Origin: an uncultured Olsenella sp. | GTDB lineage: Bacteria; Actinomycetota; Coriobacteriia; Coriobacteriales; Atopobiaceae | NCBI GenBank assembly: GCA_900314535.1 | Contig: OMVT01000013.1 | Location: 1-52,308 of the forward strand | DNA length: 52,308 bases | Reading direction: 5' to 3' | The notes under the pieces: model-generated | The model's input: the letters and a program-made list of their open reading frames with translations, nothing else | What the model was told of the DNA's origin: nothing | Database searches by the model: none | Made by a program: the position numbers and the translations under genes | Shown here: piece after piece, positions 10,612 to 17,881 of the stretch | Layout: each line of letters starts with the position of its first letter | How positions within the stretch are numbered: position 1 is the stretch's first letter

Positions 10612-11175
10612 ATGGAAGAGCGCACGGAAGATAAGAGGAAAGCTTGTGGCGGAAGCCTGCTCGATGAGGCGGCAGCACGGCTCGGCAGGCTTGCGCTCGA
10701 GCAGGAGCAAGCACGCCAGCAGAGCCTGAAGCATGAGGCGGAAGTGCTGCTTGTGGCTGTGCCGCTCGTGACTCTCTGCGCCCTTGCAGCCGGTGTCGCT
10801 GCTGCGGAAAGCTTGACCGGCCTTGCGCATGAATTCCTGCTCTGGGCGCTCTTTGCGGAAGGCATTGTCGCTGCAGCATCCTTCATCATCGCTGCCGTAT
10901 CTCTCATGGGGATGAAGGCAGCACCGCTCGGAACGCCGCAGGAGCATCTGCGCGTGGCAGAGGGAAGGCTCCGTGCTGGTGCCGAGAATCTCGATCATGA
11001 AGCAGCGGAGCTCGAAGCGGAAACGCTGGGACATGCTCTCGATGTGCTTGCGGAGGAAGACGGACACAGGGCAGTGCTCATGAAGCTGGCACTCTCGTTC
11101 TCGGTAGCTGCCGCAGGCCTTCCGCTAGCTGCTGCGCTTGTGCTCCTCATCCTGCATGCAGTGGGGCTGGCATAG
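10612..11175 (+). CDS. Membrane protein of unknown function with charged helical regions
   Basis: The product has 187 residues. A charged helical N-terminus (about 1-42) is followed by two hydrophobic segments (about 45-66 and 75-96), a charged helical stretch (about 105-150) and a C-terminal hydrophobic segment (about 155-186). The ATG at 10612 with GGAAGG upstream is preferred over a GTG three codons earlier. No domain is recognised. The layout of helices and membrane anchors resembles small membrane effectors in a general way, but no function is claimed. The 248 bases downstream hold no gene. Confidence 0.6.
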   Translation: MEERTEDKRKACGGSLLDEAAARLGRLALEQEQARQQSLKHEAEVLLVAVPLVTLCALAAGVAAAESLTGLAHEFLLWALFAEGIVAAASFIIAAVSLMGMKAAPLGTPQEHLRVAEGRLRAGAENLDHEAAELEAETLGHALDVLAEEDGHRAVLMKLALSFSVAAAGLPLAAALVLLILHAVGLA

Positions 11176-11423
11176 AAGCAGACTGTCTGGCCAGACGCTG
11201 GCTGATTGATGGGCAGCAGCCAATGCCGGACCTCATGCACACGATACTGAGCTTTGCGTCTGAAATTACCAGCTTGCCCGGAGGCCATGCCATTGGGGGC
11301 TTCGCATGAAGAGCGGAGATTGGAGAGTGATGGAACGGGATGTTGCTCCTGAAGTTCCGAAGTTGCTTCCGAAGTTTCATGCTGAAGCCATACACGTGGT
11401 GATGCATGTGGGAAATCCGCAGG

Positions 11424-11954
11424 TCAATCAATCGATTTGCTCTGTGGCTGCTTTGCTTCATGCACAAGCTGGCGGAGGTTGCGCTCGAAGCGCTTGCGGT
11501 CTTCGTTCGTGAAGGGCGCGGGACCTTTGGTCCTGCCGCCTTGACGCCTGACCTTCTTCTCCTCATGCCGGATGAACATCATCGAGTCGATCGTGAGCGG
11601 GTTGTAGATGCGTCCGCGCACGCCGATGGCGTGTGCCCCGCGGCCGAGCACGATATCGGCAAGTCCTATGTCCTGTGTGACGACGATGTCTTCAGGCGTG
11701 ATGGCAGAGGCTATAGCGAAGTCGGCAGAATCGGCGCCGATGCTTTCCTGGAGGGTCGTGGTCCAGAAGCTGCTGTCTGGATGCTTCGGATCTCTCGGCT
11801 CTCTCGGGTCCTGTGGCCGCATATGGCGCTCGAGGTTCTGTGTCGTGTTGCCGGCGATGATGCAGGGAATCTTCTCTGCACGGGCTATTGCCAGGCTCTC
11901 ACGTATCACGGGGCAGGCATCTGCATCGATGTAGATCTTCGTCATGCTCCTCAT
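11424..11954 (-). CDS. YaiI/YqxD family protein (DUF188, PIN-like)
   Basis: The protein has 176 residues. It begins with IYIDADACPVIRESLAIA, the hallmark of the YaiI/YqxD (DUF188) family, and contains ADFAIASAITPEDIVVTQDIGLADIVLGRGAHAIGVRG with the conserved acidic residues of a PIN-like fold. The biochemical role of the family is not settled; a nuclease function is suspected from the fold. The first ATG has GGGGAG 8 nt upstream and is kept as the start. Confidence 0.9.
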   Translation of the reverse strand: MRSMTKIYIDADACPVIRESLAIARAEKIPCIIAGNTTQNLERHMRPQDPREPRDPKHPDSSFWTTTLQESIGADSADFAIASAITPEDIVVTQDIGLADIVLGRGAHAIGVRGRIYNPLTIDSMMFIRHEEKKVRRQGGRTKGPAPFTNEDRKRFERNLRQLVHEAKQPQSKSID

Positions 11955-12192
11955 CCCTTCAGCTCCCCTCCATCATGGCACAACCACATGGCTCTGCCGT
12001 ATCGCAGACGCAGTGCCAGGCCCTTCCGTGGCCGAGCCTGATGTTGTGGAATTCATATAGGCTGGCCCTGTGCATGGTAAGGTTTCTGAGGCGCAATCAG
12101 CCAAAAACCGAATACTGGTCCCATTGGAAACGCACACGAGCCCCTCGTGATAACGAACAACACAGTCATCACAACGAGAAGGAGAGCTCTCT

Positions 12193-12696
12193 ATGCCCCA
12201 GACCAGGTTCGAGAATTTCGTGTTCACAACGATCATGGCCTTCATCATGGTCTATGCGATGATCTGCTACAACATCTCGCTCACTATCGGTGGCATGACC
12301 GACCAGGTCTTCCTCATGGCCCTGGGCGAGCTGCGCATCATGTGGCCTGTCGCTATCATCCTCGAGATGTTCGTCTTCGAGCGTCCCGTCGTGCATCTCA
12401 CGAGCCGTGTTGTCACAGAGGACATGCCCTTCTTCTGGATGCTCCTCATCCGCTGCTCTCTCACCGTGTGCCTCATGTGCCCGGCCATGAGCCTCGTTGC
12501 CACCTTCCTCTTCAAGGACTTCTCGTCTGCAGGCCTCATCGGAACCTGGATCCAGACAGCAGCTCTGAACTTCCCCATGGCGCTTGCCTGGCAGATCTTC
12601 TTCGGCGGCCCTCTGGGCAGGCTGGTCTTCCGCCTCATCTTCAGGAGGGGAGAAGAGCTCCAGGCTCAGGCAGGGTCGGCAGCCAAAGAGGCATAG
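12193..12696 (+). CDS. DUF2798 membrane protein
   Basis: The product has 167 residues, with four hydrophobic helices (about 9-31, 43-62, 84-107 and 121-143) in two repeat-like halves. The pattern is characteristic of the DUF2798 family of small membrane proteins of unknown function. A good ribosome-binding site (AAGGAGAG) precedes the ATG. A strong hairpin at 12769-12809 lies 73 bp after the stop and probably ends the transcript. Confidence 0.75.
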   Translation: MPQTRFENFVFTTIMAFIMVYAMICYNISLTIGGMTDQVFLMALGELRIMWPVAIILEMFVFERPVVHLTSRVVTEDMPFFWMLLIRCSLTVCLMCPAMSLVATFLFKDFSSAGLIGTWIQTAALNFPMALAWQIFFGGPLGRLVFRLIFRRGEELQAQAGSAAKEA

Positions 12697-12768
12697 CAGG
12701 CTGAGCGTCCCTGCAGGGCAGGCAATCAGATATGGATTCCACGTTCCAGGAAATCCGGCAGAACAGGC

Positions 12769-12809
12769 AGAGCCGTCTCCCGCTTCATCAGGAAGCAGGA
12801 GACGGCTCT
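12769..12809. terminator. Strong hairpin, likely bidirectional terminator
   Basis: The 12-bp arms AGAGCCGTCTCC and GGAGACGGCTCT enclose a further 5-bp stem (GCTTC/GAAGC) with an ATCAG loop, giving about 18 bp of pairing. The following T-tract is short. It sits between the end of the DUF2798 gene (+) and the end of the 29-residue peptide gene (-), the right place to end both transcripts. Confidence 0.7.
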
Positions 12810-12843
12810 TCTGTATAGGGGACCAGCTATGGTCCTCTATCAA

Positions 12844-12933
12844 TCAGTGCTCTTTTGTCATTTCCCATCCGGTCACGATGGCCATTGCCATGCATACGAG
12901 TGTAAGAATGGCAAAGTAGCGGTGCGTCTTCAT
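12844..12933 (-). CDS. 29-residue membrane peptide
   Basis: This short gene encodes 29 residues: a basic start (MKTHRY), one hydrophobic helix (about 7-22) and a charged end (MTKEH). The ATG has GGGAGG exactly 5 nt upstream, which is strong support for translation. It resembles small single-helix peptides annotated in Gram-positive bacteria (possibly the DUF6219 group), but the match is from memory. Its function is unknown. Confidence 0.55.
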   Translation of the reverse strand: MKTHRYFAILTLVCMAMAIVTGWEMTKEH

Positions 12934-13037
12934 GGCAGCCTCCCTATTCCTGCGTTTCGCGCTGCTTCGAGTCTGGCGTGGTGGATGCAGGTAAGAAGGA
13001 ACCCTTTCGGATGGACGGGGCAGCCCTATCGGAGCGC

Positions 13038-13400
13038 TCAGACCTGCTTTGGTGGCAGGATCTGGTCTGCCATATGCTCTTCTCCCCAGCGGCACATCTC
13101 GGTCACGATGGGGGAGAGCGTCTTTCCATACTCCGTGAGCGAATACTCGGTCTTCGGCGGCACGACCGGGTAGACCTCGCGATGCACGAGCTCGTCGTGC
13201 TCGAGCTCGCGGAGCTGCTGGGAGAGCATCTTCGCGGTTGCCTGCGGGATGAGCGTCTGGAGCTGGCTGAAGCGCAGCGTTCCGTCGGCTGTCAGGTGGT
13301 AGAGGATGATGGCCTTGTACTTGCCGCCTATCTTGCTCATGGTCGCTTCGACCGGGCAGTGGAATACCCGGATGCCCTCGGCACTTCTCTCCTGTGTCAT
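13038..13400 (-). CDS. HxlR-family winged-helix regulator
   Basis: The protein has 120 residues. It has the HxlR pattern: an early Cys in FHCPVEATMSKIGGKYKAIIL, then LRFSQLQTLIPQATAKMLSQQLRELEHDELVHREVYPVVPPKTEYSLTEYG. Many HxlR proteins sense electrophiles or aldehydes through the N-terminal Cys. It is divergent from a glyoxalase-like gene, which fits that role. The ATG at 13400 with AGAGG upstream is chosen over a start 13 codons earlier. Confidence 0.9.
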   Translation of the reverse strand: MTQERSAEGIRVFHCPVEATMSKIGGKYKAIILYHLTADGTLRFSQLQTLIPQATAKMLSQQLRELEHDELVHREVYPVVPPKTEYSLTEYGKTLSPIVTEMCRWGEEHMADQILPPKQV

Positions 13401-13530
13401 ATCTTGCCTCTCATAGTATCCAAATAGATAGTATTGCACTAATAAGTCTGTACTTCTGTTCTATATATCTTGGCTGATATGCTGCCTCCAGCAACAGAGG
13501 AGATGCGCATTGCATCAGGAAGGAGGCAGC
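13401..13530. promoter_or_regulatory. Divergent promoter region of HxlR and glyoxalase-like genes
   Basis: This AT-rich intergenic region has two direct ATAGTAT copies at 13413-13419 and 13428-13434, spaced 15 bp. On the minus strand a TTAGTG/TACTAT pair at about 17-18 bp spacing could drive the HxlR gene. The repeats overlap it and may be where HxlR binds to control both directions. Confidence 0.4.
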
Positions 13531-13896
13531 ATGAAGGCACGCTTTGTCCATCGCTGCACACACGTCCTCGACCGTGAGAAGACGGTCAGGTTCTATGAGC
13601 TGGCTCTGGGATTCCATGTCGTGAGGCAGATCGGTCCGGCAGATGGGTTCTGGACCAATACGTTCATGGTGAACGACAGCTCGCCTTTCGAGCTCGAGCT
13701 TACCTGGAACAGGGGCCGCACGGAGCCGTATGACAACGGCGGCAAGGATACCCACATCGCCTTCGAAGTGGATGATTTCGCGGCCTATCACGACCTGCAC
13801 AAGAAGATGCACGTTATCGACCACGAGAACCCTGCCATGGGCCTCTACTTCATCACAGACCCTGAGGGGCAGCTCATCGAGATCCTGCCTGCGTAG
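13531..13896 (+). CDS. Glyoxalase I-like VOC-family enzyme
   Basis: The protein has 121 residues in two beta-alpha-beta-beta-beta modules. All four metal ligands expected for glyoxalase I are present: H7, E56 (FELELTWN), H75 (DTHIAFEV) and E117 (EGQLIEILP). Glyoxalase I isomerises the hemithioacetal of methylglyoxal and a thiol; the thiol used here is unknown. The ATG has AAGGAGG 4 nt upstream. The divergent HxlR gene may regulate it in response to aldehyde stress. Confidence 0.85.
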   Translation: MKARFVHRCTHVLDREKTVRFYELALGFHVVRQIGPADGFWTNTFMVNDSSPFELELTWNRGRTEPYDNGGKDTHIAFEVDDFAAYHDLHKKMHVIDHENPAMGLYFITDPEGQLIEILPA

Positions 13897-13964
13897 AGAA
13901 GGCTGGAGAGAAAGGGAATTGCATGCTGCAGAGTGCGGCGTGCAGAGACGAAAGGATGCATGAA

Positions 13965-14498
13965 ATGCTGAACGAGATCACGTGACCGCACGAGTACCTC
14001 CCGGGAACCACCGACAACTTCGCCTCGAACGAGATCATCGTCCGTGGCACCACGGCTGCCGATGTCTTCGAGAACCTGATCGATACTGCCATCTGGCCGA
14101 CCTGCCACGACAATGCAACTGACGTCGAGTTCGACAACACCGAGGGCACGAAGCTCGCACCGGACACCCGCTTCCGCTTCAAGACCTTCGGCTTCCCCAT
14201 CGAGGCCCAGGTCATCGAGTTCGAGGCGCCGGCAGATGGCAAGCCGGGCCGTCTTGCCTGGCACGGCTGGGCCGAGGGCGACGCCGACGCCGACCACAGG
14301 CTCGATGTCGTGCATGCATGGCTCCTTGAGGACCTGTACGAGGGATGCGTCCGCATCCTCACGCAGGAGTCCCAGAAGGGCAAGCCAGCCGCAGAGCTCT
14401 TCGAGTCTGAGCCTGACACGATGAACATCAGCCATCAGAAGTGGGTCAAGGGCCTTGCACGCACGGTCCTTGCGGCGAAGGCTGCCAAGGAGGCCTAA
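13965..14498 (+). pseudogene. SRPBCC-family gene interrupted by one UGA codon
   Basis: The frame from ATG 13965 reads MLNEIT, stop (TGA at 13983-13985), then PHEYLPGTTDNFASNEIIVRG... and stays open for 171 more codons. The family normally has Trp at this position (W-P-x-x-Y-x-P-G-T-x-D), so TGG has become TGA. The rest matches SRPBCC/polyketide-cyclase-like lipid-binding proteins (FKTFGFPIEAQVIEFEAP, LAWHGWAEGDAD, RILTQES). No start with a ribosome-binding site follows before Met at 14310. The protein is probably not made, though the damage is recent. Confidence 0.8.
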
Positions 14499-14545
14499 GC
14501 GCTGCCTTGCTGGATCTGTCTGAATCAGGAAAGGGGAGAGAAACC

Positions 14546-15061
14546 ATGGCATACGATGAGATCATCCGCAGGCGCTGCTCCATCAGGAAGTATGCAGAGA
14601 AGCCTGTCGAAGAAGAGAAGCTGAACGCTGCACTCGAGGCTGGAAGGATCGCTCCTGCCGGTGCCAACATGCAGCCGGTCCGCGTCTATGCGCTCACGAG
14701 CGATGAGGCGCTCGCAAAGGTGCGCTCGCTTACGCCGTGCGCCTTCAATGCATCGGTCGTGCTTCTGGTGACGTTCGATTCCGAGTTCGAGTGGAAGAAC
14801 CCGTTCACGCCGTATGCAAGCGCAGGCCAGCAGGATGCTGCCATTGCCGGCACCCAGATGATGCTCGAGGCAACCAATCTCGGCCTCGGCTCCTGCTGGG
14901 TCAGCTACTTCGATGTTGAGAAGGTGCACGACGCCTTTGAGCTTCCTGCATCCGAGCGCCTGCTCTTCATGCTTCCCTTCGGCTATGCCGCAGAAGGCCA
15001 GAGCCCCAATCCCCGCCATACCGACAGGAATGCTATGGACATCTTTGCGAAGAGGCTGTAG
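14546..15061 (+). CDS. Nitroreductase-family flavoprotein
   Basis: The protein has 171 residues. The N-terminal motif IIRRRCSIRKYAEKPVEEEKLNAALEAGRIAPAGANMQPVR is the classic FMN-binding start of the family, and LGLGSCWVSYFD and LLFMLPFGYAAEGQSPN are the usual later blocks. It is a short nitroreductase that reduces nitro or quinone substrates with NAD(P)H; the substrate is unknown. The ATG at 14546 has AAGGGGAG upstream. It ends 79 bp before the tRNA-Val gene. Confidence 0.9.
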   Translation: MAYDEIIRRRCSIRKYAEKPVEEEKLNAALEAGRIAPAGANMQPVRVYALTSDEALAKVRSLTPCAFNASVVLLVTFDSEFEWKNPFTPYASAGQQDAAIAGTQMMLEATNLGLGSCWVSYFDVEKVHDAFELPASERLLFMLPFGYAAEGQSPNPRHTDRNAMDIFAKRL

Positions 15062-15075
15062 AGCAAGATTTTTCG

Positions 15076-15104
15076 TTGCATCGATTGGGTGCCCAGCGTA
15101 TACT
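15076..15104 (+). promoter_or_regulatory. Sigma-70 promoter of tRNA-Val
   Basis: TTGCAT (15076-15081) and TATACT (15099-15104) are separated by 17 bp. The -10 ends 36 bp before the mature tRNA, a normal distance for a tRNA promoter. Confidence 0.8.
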
Positions 15105-15140
15105 CTTTTCCTACGAGCAGCCGCAAGGCACTCCACATTC

Positions 15141-15215
15141 GGGCGTTTAGCTCAGGGGGAGAGCGCTTCCCTGACACGGAAGAGGTCACAAGTTCAAATC
15201 TTGTAACGCCCACCA
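15141..15215 (+). tRNA. tRNA-Val(GAC)
   Basis: A complete cloverleaf of 75 nt including encoded CCA. The acceptor stem is GGGCGTT/AACGCCC and the D arm GCTC/GAGC. The anticodon stem is CTTCC/GGAAG with loop CTGACAC (anticodon GAC at 15173-15175). The T arm is ACAAG/CTTGT with TTCAAAT. Its 3' part from the anticodon loop onward is the left attachment site of the element. The T-stem differs from the displaced copy at attR by one swapped base pair. Confidence 0.97.
15171..15215 (+). repeat. attL core (3' part of tRNA-Val)
   Basis: These 45 bp match 49298-49342 except at two positions, which form one T-stem base pair (C-G here, G-C at attR). The longest identical block is 18 bp starting at CTGACACGG in the anticodon loop, a common crossover zone for tyrosine integrases. 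Confidence 0.95.
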
Positions 15216-15223
15216 CAAAAGAC

Positions 15224-15260
15224 GCAGGTAGATGGCATAAACCGTCTACCTGCTTTTGTT
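15224..15260 (+). terminator. Terminator after tRNA-Val, carried in by the element
   Basis: Arms GCAGGTAGATGG and CCGTCTACCTGC (12 bp with one U-G pair) flank a CATAAA loop and are followed by TTTTGTTT. It directly follows attL, so the incoming element supplied a new terminator. The tRNA's original one now lies beyond attR. Confidence 0.85.
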
Positions 15261-15262
15261 TA

Positions 15263-15454
15263 GGACACTAAACGGGACACCAAATAGGACACCAAAAACG
15301 GGAGTCTCGTCAAAAGTTGGGTGTTTTCCTCTTTCGGCCGGTTACCTGGCCAAACAATCGACAGGCCGAATCACGAACCGTAAAGCCGGGGCCGTGGTGT
15401 CCACGTCGGGCTTGGTGTCCTGCGTGGTGTCCTTCGGGATAAGCCATGGTGTCC
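15263..15454. repeat. Cluster of GGACACCAAA-type repeats, left arm
   Basis: Three forward copies start at 15263 (one mismatch), 15275 and 15287, exactly 12 bp apart. Four inverted TGGTGTCC copies start at 15395, 15413, 15425 and 15447. The same motif occurs three times before the integrase gene. Arm-type integrase binding sites are the likely role. Confidence 0.7.
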
Positions 15455-15486
15455 GGGAAGTCGCTGTTTGGAAAGGAGCCGTCAAG

Positions 15487-15798
15487 ATGATGAACGATGA
15501 AAGATGGGCCGAACTTCAGCAGGCCGAGGACATGGCATACTTCAAGGCTGACCTCTGTTGCTATTCACCGGAGAGCTACAGCCTGGACGAGAAGAAAGAA
15601 ATCTGCAACGACATGATCTCTACGAGCAAAGCTGTGCTCGACACCATGCGGGCCGACTTCGAGCAGCTGCCGCCAGAAGCACGCAGTAAGCTTCTCGACA
15701 TGCTCTGCCAGTCGGGAGTCGAGACGCCCGAGTGGTGGTGGGATGTCCTCGTGGGTGAAGGCGACCCTCTCTACCGAGAATTGGAGCCGCTGAGCTAG
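15487..15798 (+). CDS. Acidic 103-residue element protein, function unknown
   Basis: The product is short, acidic and predicted helical, with a Trp-rich end (ETPEWWWDVLVGEGDP). The ATG at 15487 has AAGGAG 8 nt upstream; the longer open frame before it covers the attachment arm repeats and is unlikely to be translated. It is the first gene inside attL and is on the plus strand, opposite to the phage operons. No family is recognised. Confidence 0.55.
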   Translation: MMNDERWAELQQAEDMAYFKADLCCYSPESYSLDEKKEICNDMISTSKAVLDTMRADFEQLPPEARSKLLDMLCQSGVETPEWWWDVLVGEGDPLYRELEPLS

Positions 15799-15889
15799 AG
15801 TCACCAAGCGATGGGTTGTTCGGGGTCAGGTTTCGACTTGGCCCCATTTCTCTGTTGCGCGCGCCATTGCAACCGATGTCACCTGCCAG

Positions 15890-15921
15890 TTGACCACAGT
15901 GCAATATACGCACCGTATAAT
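15890..15921 (+). promoter_or_regulatory. Possible promoter of the two-gene left-arm module
   Basis: A perfect TATAAT at 15916-15921 lies 41 bp before the ATG at 15962. TTGACC at 15890-15895 is 20 bp upstream, longer than ideal. The -10 alone makes this the best promoter candidate for the pair at 15962-17881. Confidence 0.45.
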
Positions 15922-15961
15922 GAATACCATCAGCAGACTCCAATGCAAACGAGGTCAAGCC

Positions 15962-16516
15962 ATGGGCGAGTACGTCAAAAAGAAGAAGGACATGATTTTC
16001 CAAAGCGGCGATTCCCTGCAGCAGGTCGTAAACGTGGTCAACGAGGCTGCTGTCGCTCTTAACGACAAGAAGCGCACCATCAGGGAGAGCTCCATTCCTG
16101 AGGTACTAGCCGGAGCCCTTGGTGCGGGTATCGGCGGGGTTGGCTCCTTTGCTGCGCTGTACGGCCTCGGTACAGTCGGACTGTCTGCTGCAGGTATCAC
16201 CTCGGCGCTCGCTGCTGCAGGAGGCATCGTTGGTGGCGGCATGGTCGCGGGGGTATTCGTTCTTGCTGCTCCTGTTGCCGCCCTTGCCGCTGTGGGCGTG
16301 GGAACGGCCTCGCATCTCAAGAACAAGCAGCTTCGCCAGGAAAAGGAAAGGCTCTACAAAGCGGCCTTGGAGAAACACCAGGCGATCATCCAGGCGCTCA
16401 AAGACGAAACGGACGCGAGCAAGGAACGCATCGAGTACCTCCAAAGCTTAAACATCCTTCTCGAACGCGCCGTGAGGGACCTTCGTCAAGATCTCGGAGA
16501 AGACGAGGCGGCATAG
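15962..16516 (+). CDS. Glycine-rich membrane protein with C-terminal coiled coil
   Basis: The protein has 184 residues. A charged N-terminus (about 1-40) leads to a long Gly/Ala-rich hydrophobic region (about 45-120: ALGAGIGGVGSFAALYGLGTVGLSA...) that could form two to three membrane helices of glycine-zipper type. A highly charged helix of about 60 residues follows. The ATG at 15962 with GAGGTC upstream is preferred over one 24 codons earlier. The next gene begins 3 nt after its stop, so the two are translationally linked. Its family is not recognised; a membrane-acting role in phage exclusion is a guess. Confidence 0.6.
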   Translation: MGEYVKKKKDMIFQSGDSLQQVVNVVNEAAVALNDKKRTIRESSIPEVLAGALGAGIGGVGSFAALYGLGTVGLSAAGITSALAAAGGIVGGGMVAGVFVLAAPVAALAAVGVGTASHLKNKQLRQEKERLYKAALEKHQAIIQALKDETDASKERIEYLQSLNILLERAVRDLRQDLGEDEAA

Positions 16517-16519
16517 TCC

Positions 16520-17881
16520 ATGGAGGACGAGAATCGCATCAATAGCGTCCTTGCGTATCAGGACGCACTGCTCTCCGAAATCGAGTCTCCCGATATGTCG
16601 GGTGTCGAGGAGCGCATAGAGGCAAGCGAGCAGCTGCTCACAGAGCTGGGGTACGACCTTCCAACCATGTCGAGTAGGCGAAGCATCGCTGCCACGTCGA
16701 AGGCACTCGTCCTGCCAACGTGGGAAGACCTTTGCCAGGACGCGATCGAAGCAGTCGGCACTGATGTCGCCATCGAATCCCTCTTCACAGAGGAGGAGCT
16801 GCGTGAGAACGCCCTGGCTGTCAGGCAGCTTAACGAAGAGTACAACCAGATACATCGTCTGGATAAGTTCGATATCGCCATAGCTGCAGCCGCCGGGTTG
16901 CTTGCAGGTGCTGTGGACATCCTGCTCGTCGGCATTCCGCAGAAGACGCCAGACGGCCTTAAAGCTGGTCCACTCTCGAACTACATCCGCGATGCCTTCG
17001 ACAAAAAGTTCCCGCCGGATGAGATGGAAAGGCTCGCCAACTCGAAGGTGAGCAAAGTCCCATACGACGCCCAGGACAACCGGAACACGACGGTCAACGT
17101 GGAAGGACTCTCGGCGTATTACCATCGTCTGCTATCGCTAGGACACGACCCGTTGCTGGGGTTCGTTTTCGGCGTGGCCGACATCCTCTCAGGCCGTATG
17201 ACGACGATAGACAAGGCTGGCAAGGTCGTCTCTCAGGTCATGGAGAACTATGCGGACCGGACCGAAGCGGATGTGTTTGCGGCCATCGCTAAGCAAATCG
17301 TTCACCTCAAGTCGGACATGACGACCTCCATGGGGCTGCCGGCGCCGCTCATGGGTCTGTTCAATCTGCTCCAGTTCGGGAGCGTCGGTGAGTACGAGCA
17401 GACAATCGCCGAAATCGTCCAGGGTATGTACTACGAGGGATACGACTTTGTCCACTTCTGCTCGATGTCGGTAAGCTCCATGCTCGTCGAAGTCGTAGTC
17501 AGGATCGGCTACGCGATAAAGCGCATCAAAGAGGGTGTCGCCATCAAGAACGCCATTCCTCTTAGCACGGACCATGAGAAGATGCCGAAGCTCGGGACAA
17601 TGCTCTTCACGGCCCATTCTGCAGCCACCGCCATCAATGCGGGCAAGGTGCTCTTCACGGAGAACCCTATGTCTATCAACTACCCGCAGTGGATAGCGTT
17701 CGCAAAGTACTCCTATCAGCAGCTCAAGTGGGGACTTATCACGAAACCCGCGCTTCGAGATAGATACGTCCTTGACGCCATTGACGGCGAGCTTCAAGAA
17801 GTCTACGAAGATATCGACCTGTTGTTTGAGGATATGCAAGGCTGCAAGATCATCCTATTGCCAGCTGCTAGTTTGCCGTGA
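16520..17881 (+). CDS. 453-residue protein of unknown function, partner of the upstream membrane protein
   Basis: An acidic helical N-terminus (about 1-110) precedes a hydrophobic segment (IAIAAAAGLLAGAVDILLVGI, about 115-135) and a large mixed region with further hydrophobic patches (LLGFVFGVADILSG, FVHFCSMSVSSMLVEVVVRIGYAI, MLFTAHSAATAINAG). No enzyme motif is visible. It starts 3 nt after the glycine-rich membrane protein and ends overlapping the convergent fibre gene by 14 nt. The pair sits at the attL end where prophages often carry lysogenic-conversion or exclusion genes; that role is inferred from position only. Confidence 0.65.
   Translation: MEDENRINSVLAYQDALLSEIESPDMSGVEERIEASEQLLTELGYDLPTMSSRRSIAATSKALVLPTWEDLCQDAIEAVGTDVAIESLFTEEELRENALAVRQLNEEYNQIHRLDKFDIAIAAAAGLLAGAVDILLVGIPQKTPDGLKAGPLSNYIRDAFDKKFPPDEMERLANSKVSKVPYDAQDNRNTTVNVEGLSAYYHRLLSLGHDPLLGFVFGVADILSGRMTTIDKAGKVVSQVMENYADRTEADVFAAIAKQIVHLKSDMTTSMGLPAPLMGLFNLLQFGSVGEYEQTIAEIVQGMYYEGYDFVHFCSMSVSSMLVEVVVRIGYAIKRIKEGVAIKNAIPLSTDHEKMPKLGTMLFTAHSAATAINAGKVLFTENPMSINYPQWIAFAKYSYQQLKWGLITKPALRDRYVLDAIDGELQEVYEDIDLLFEDMQGCKIILLPAASLP

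Noticed and set aside
13983-13985. Recoding of UGA as Trp
   Set aside because: All other genes in the window end normally at TGA (for example the TetR and HxlR genes), so UGA is a stop here.
15256-15486. Extended N-terminus of the 103-residue protein
   Set aside because: It would translate through the terminator flank and the GGACACCAAA repeats, while the ATG at 15487 has a proper ribosome-binding site.
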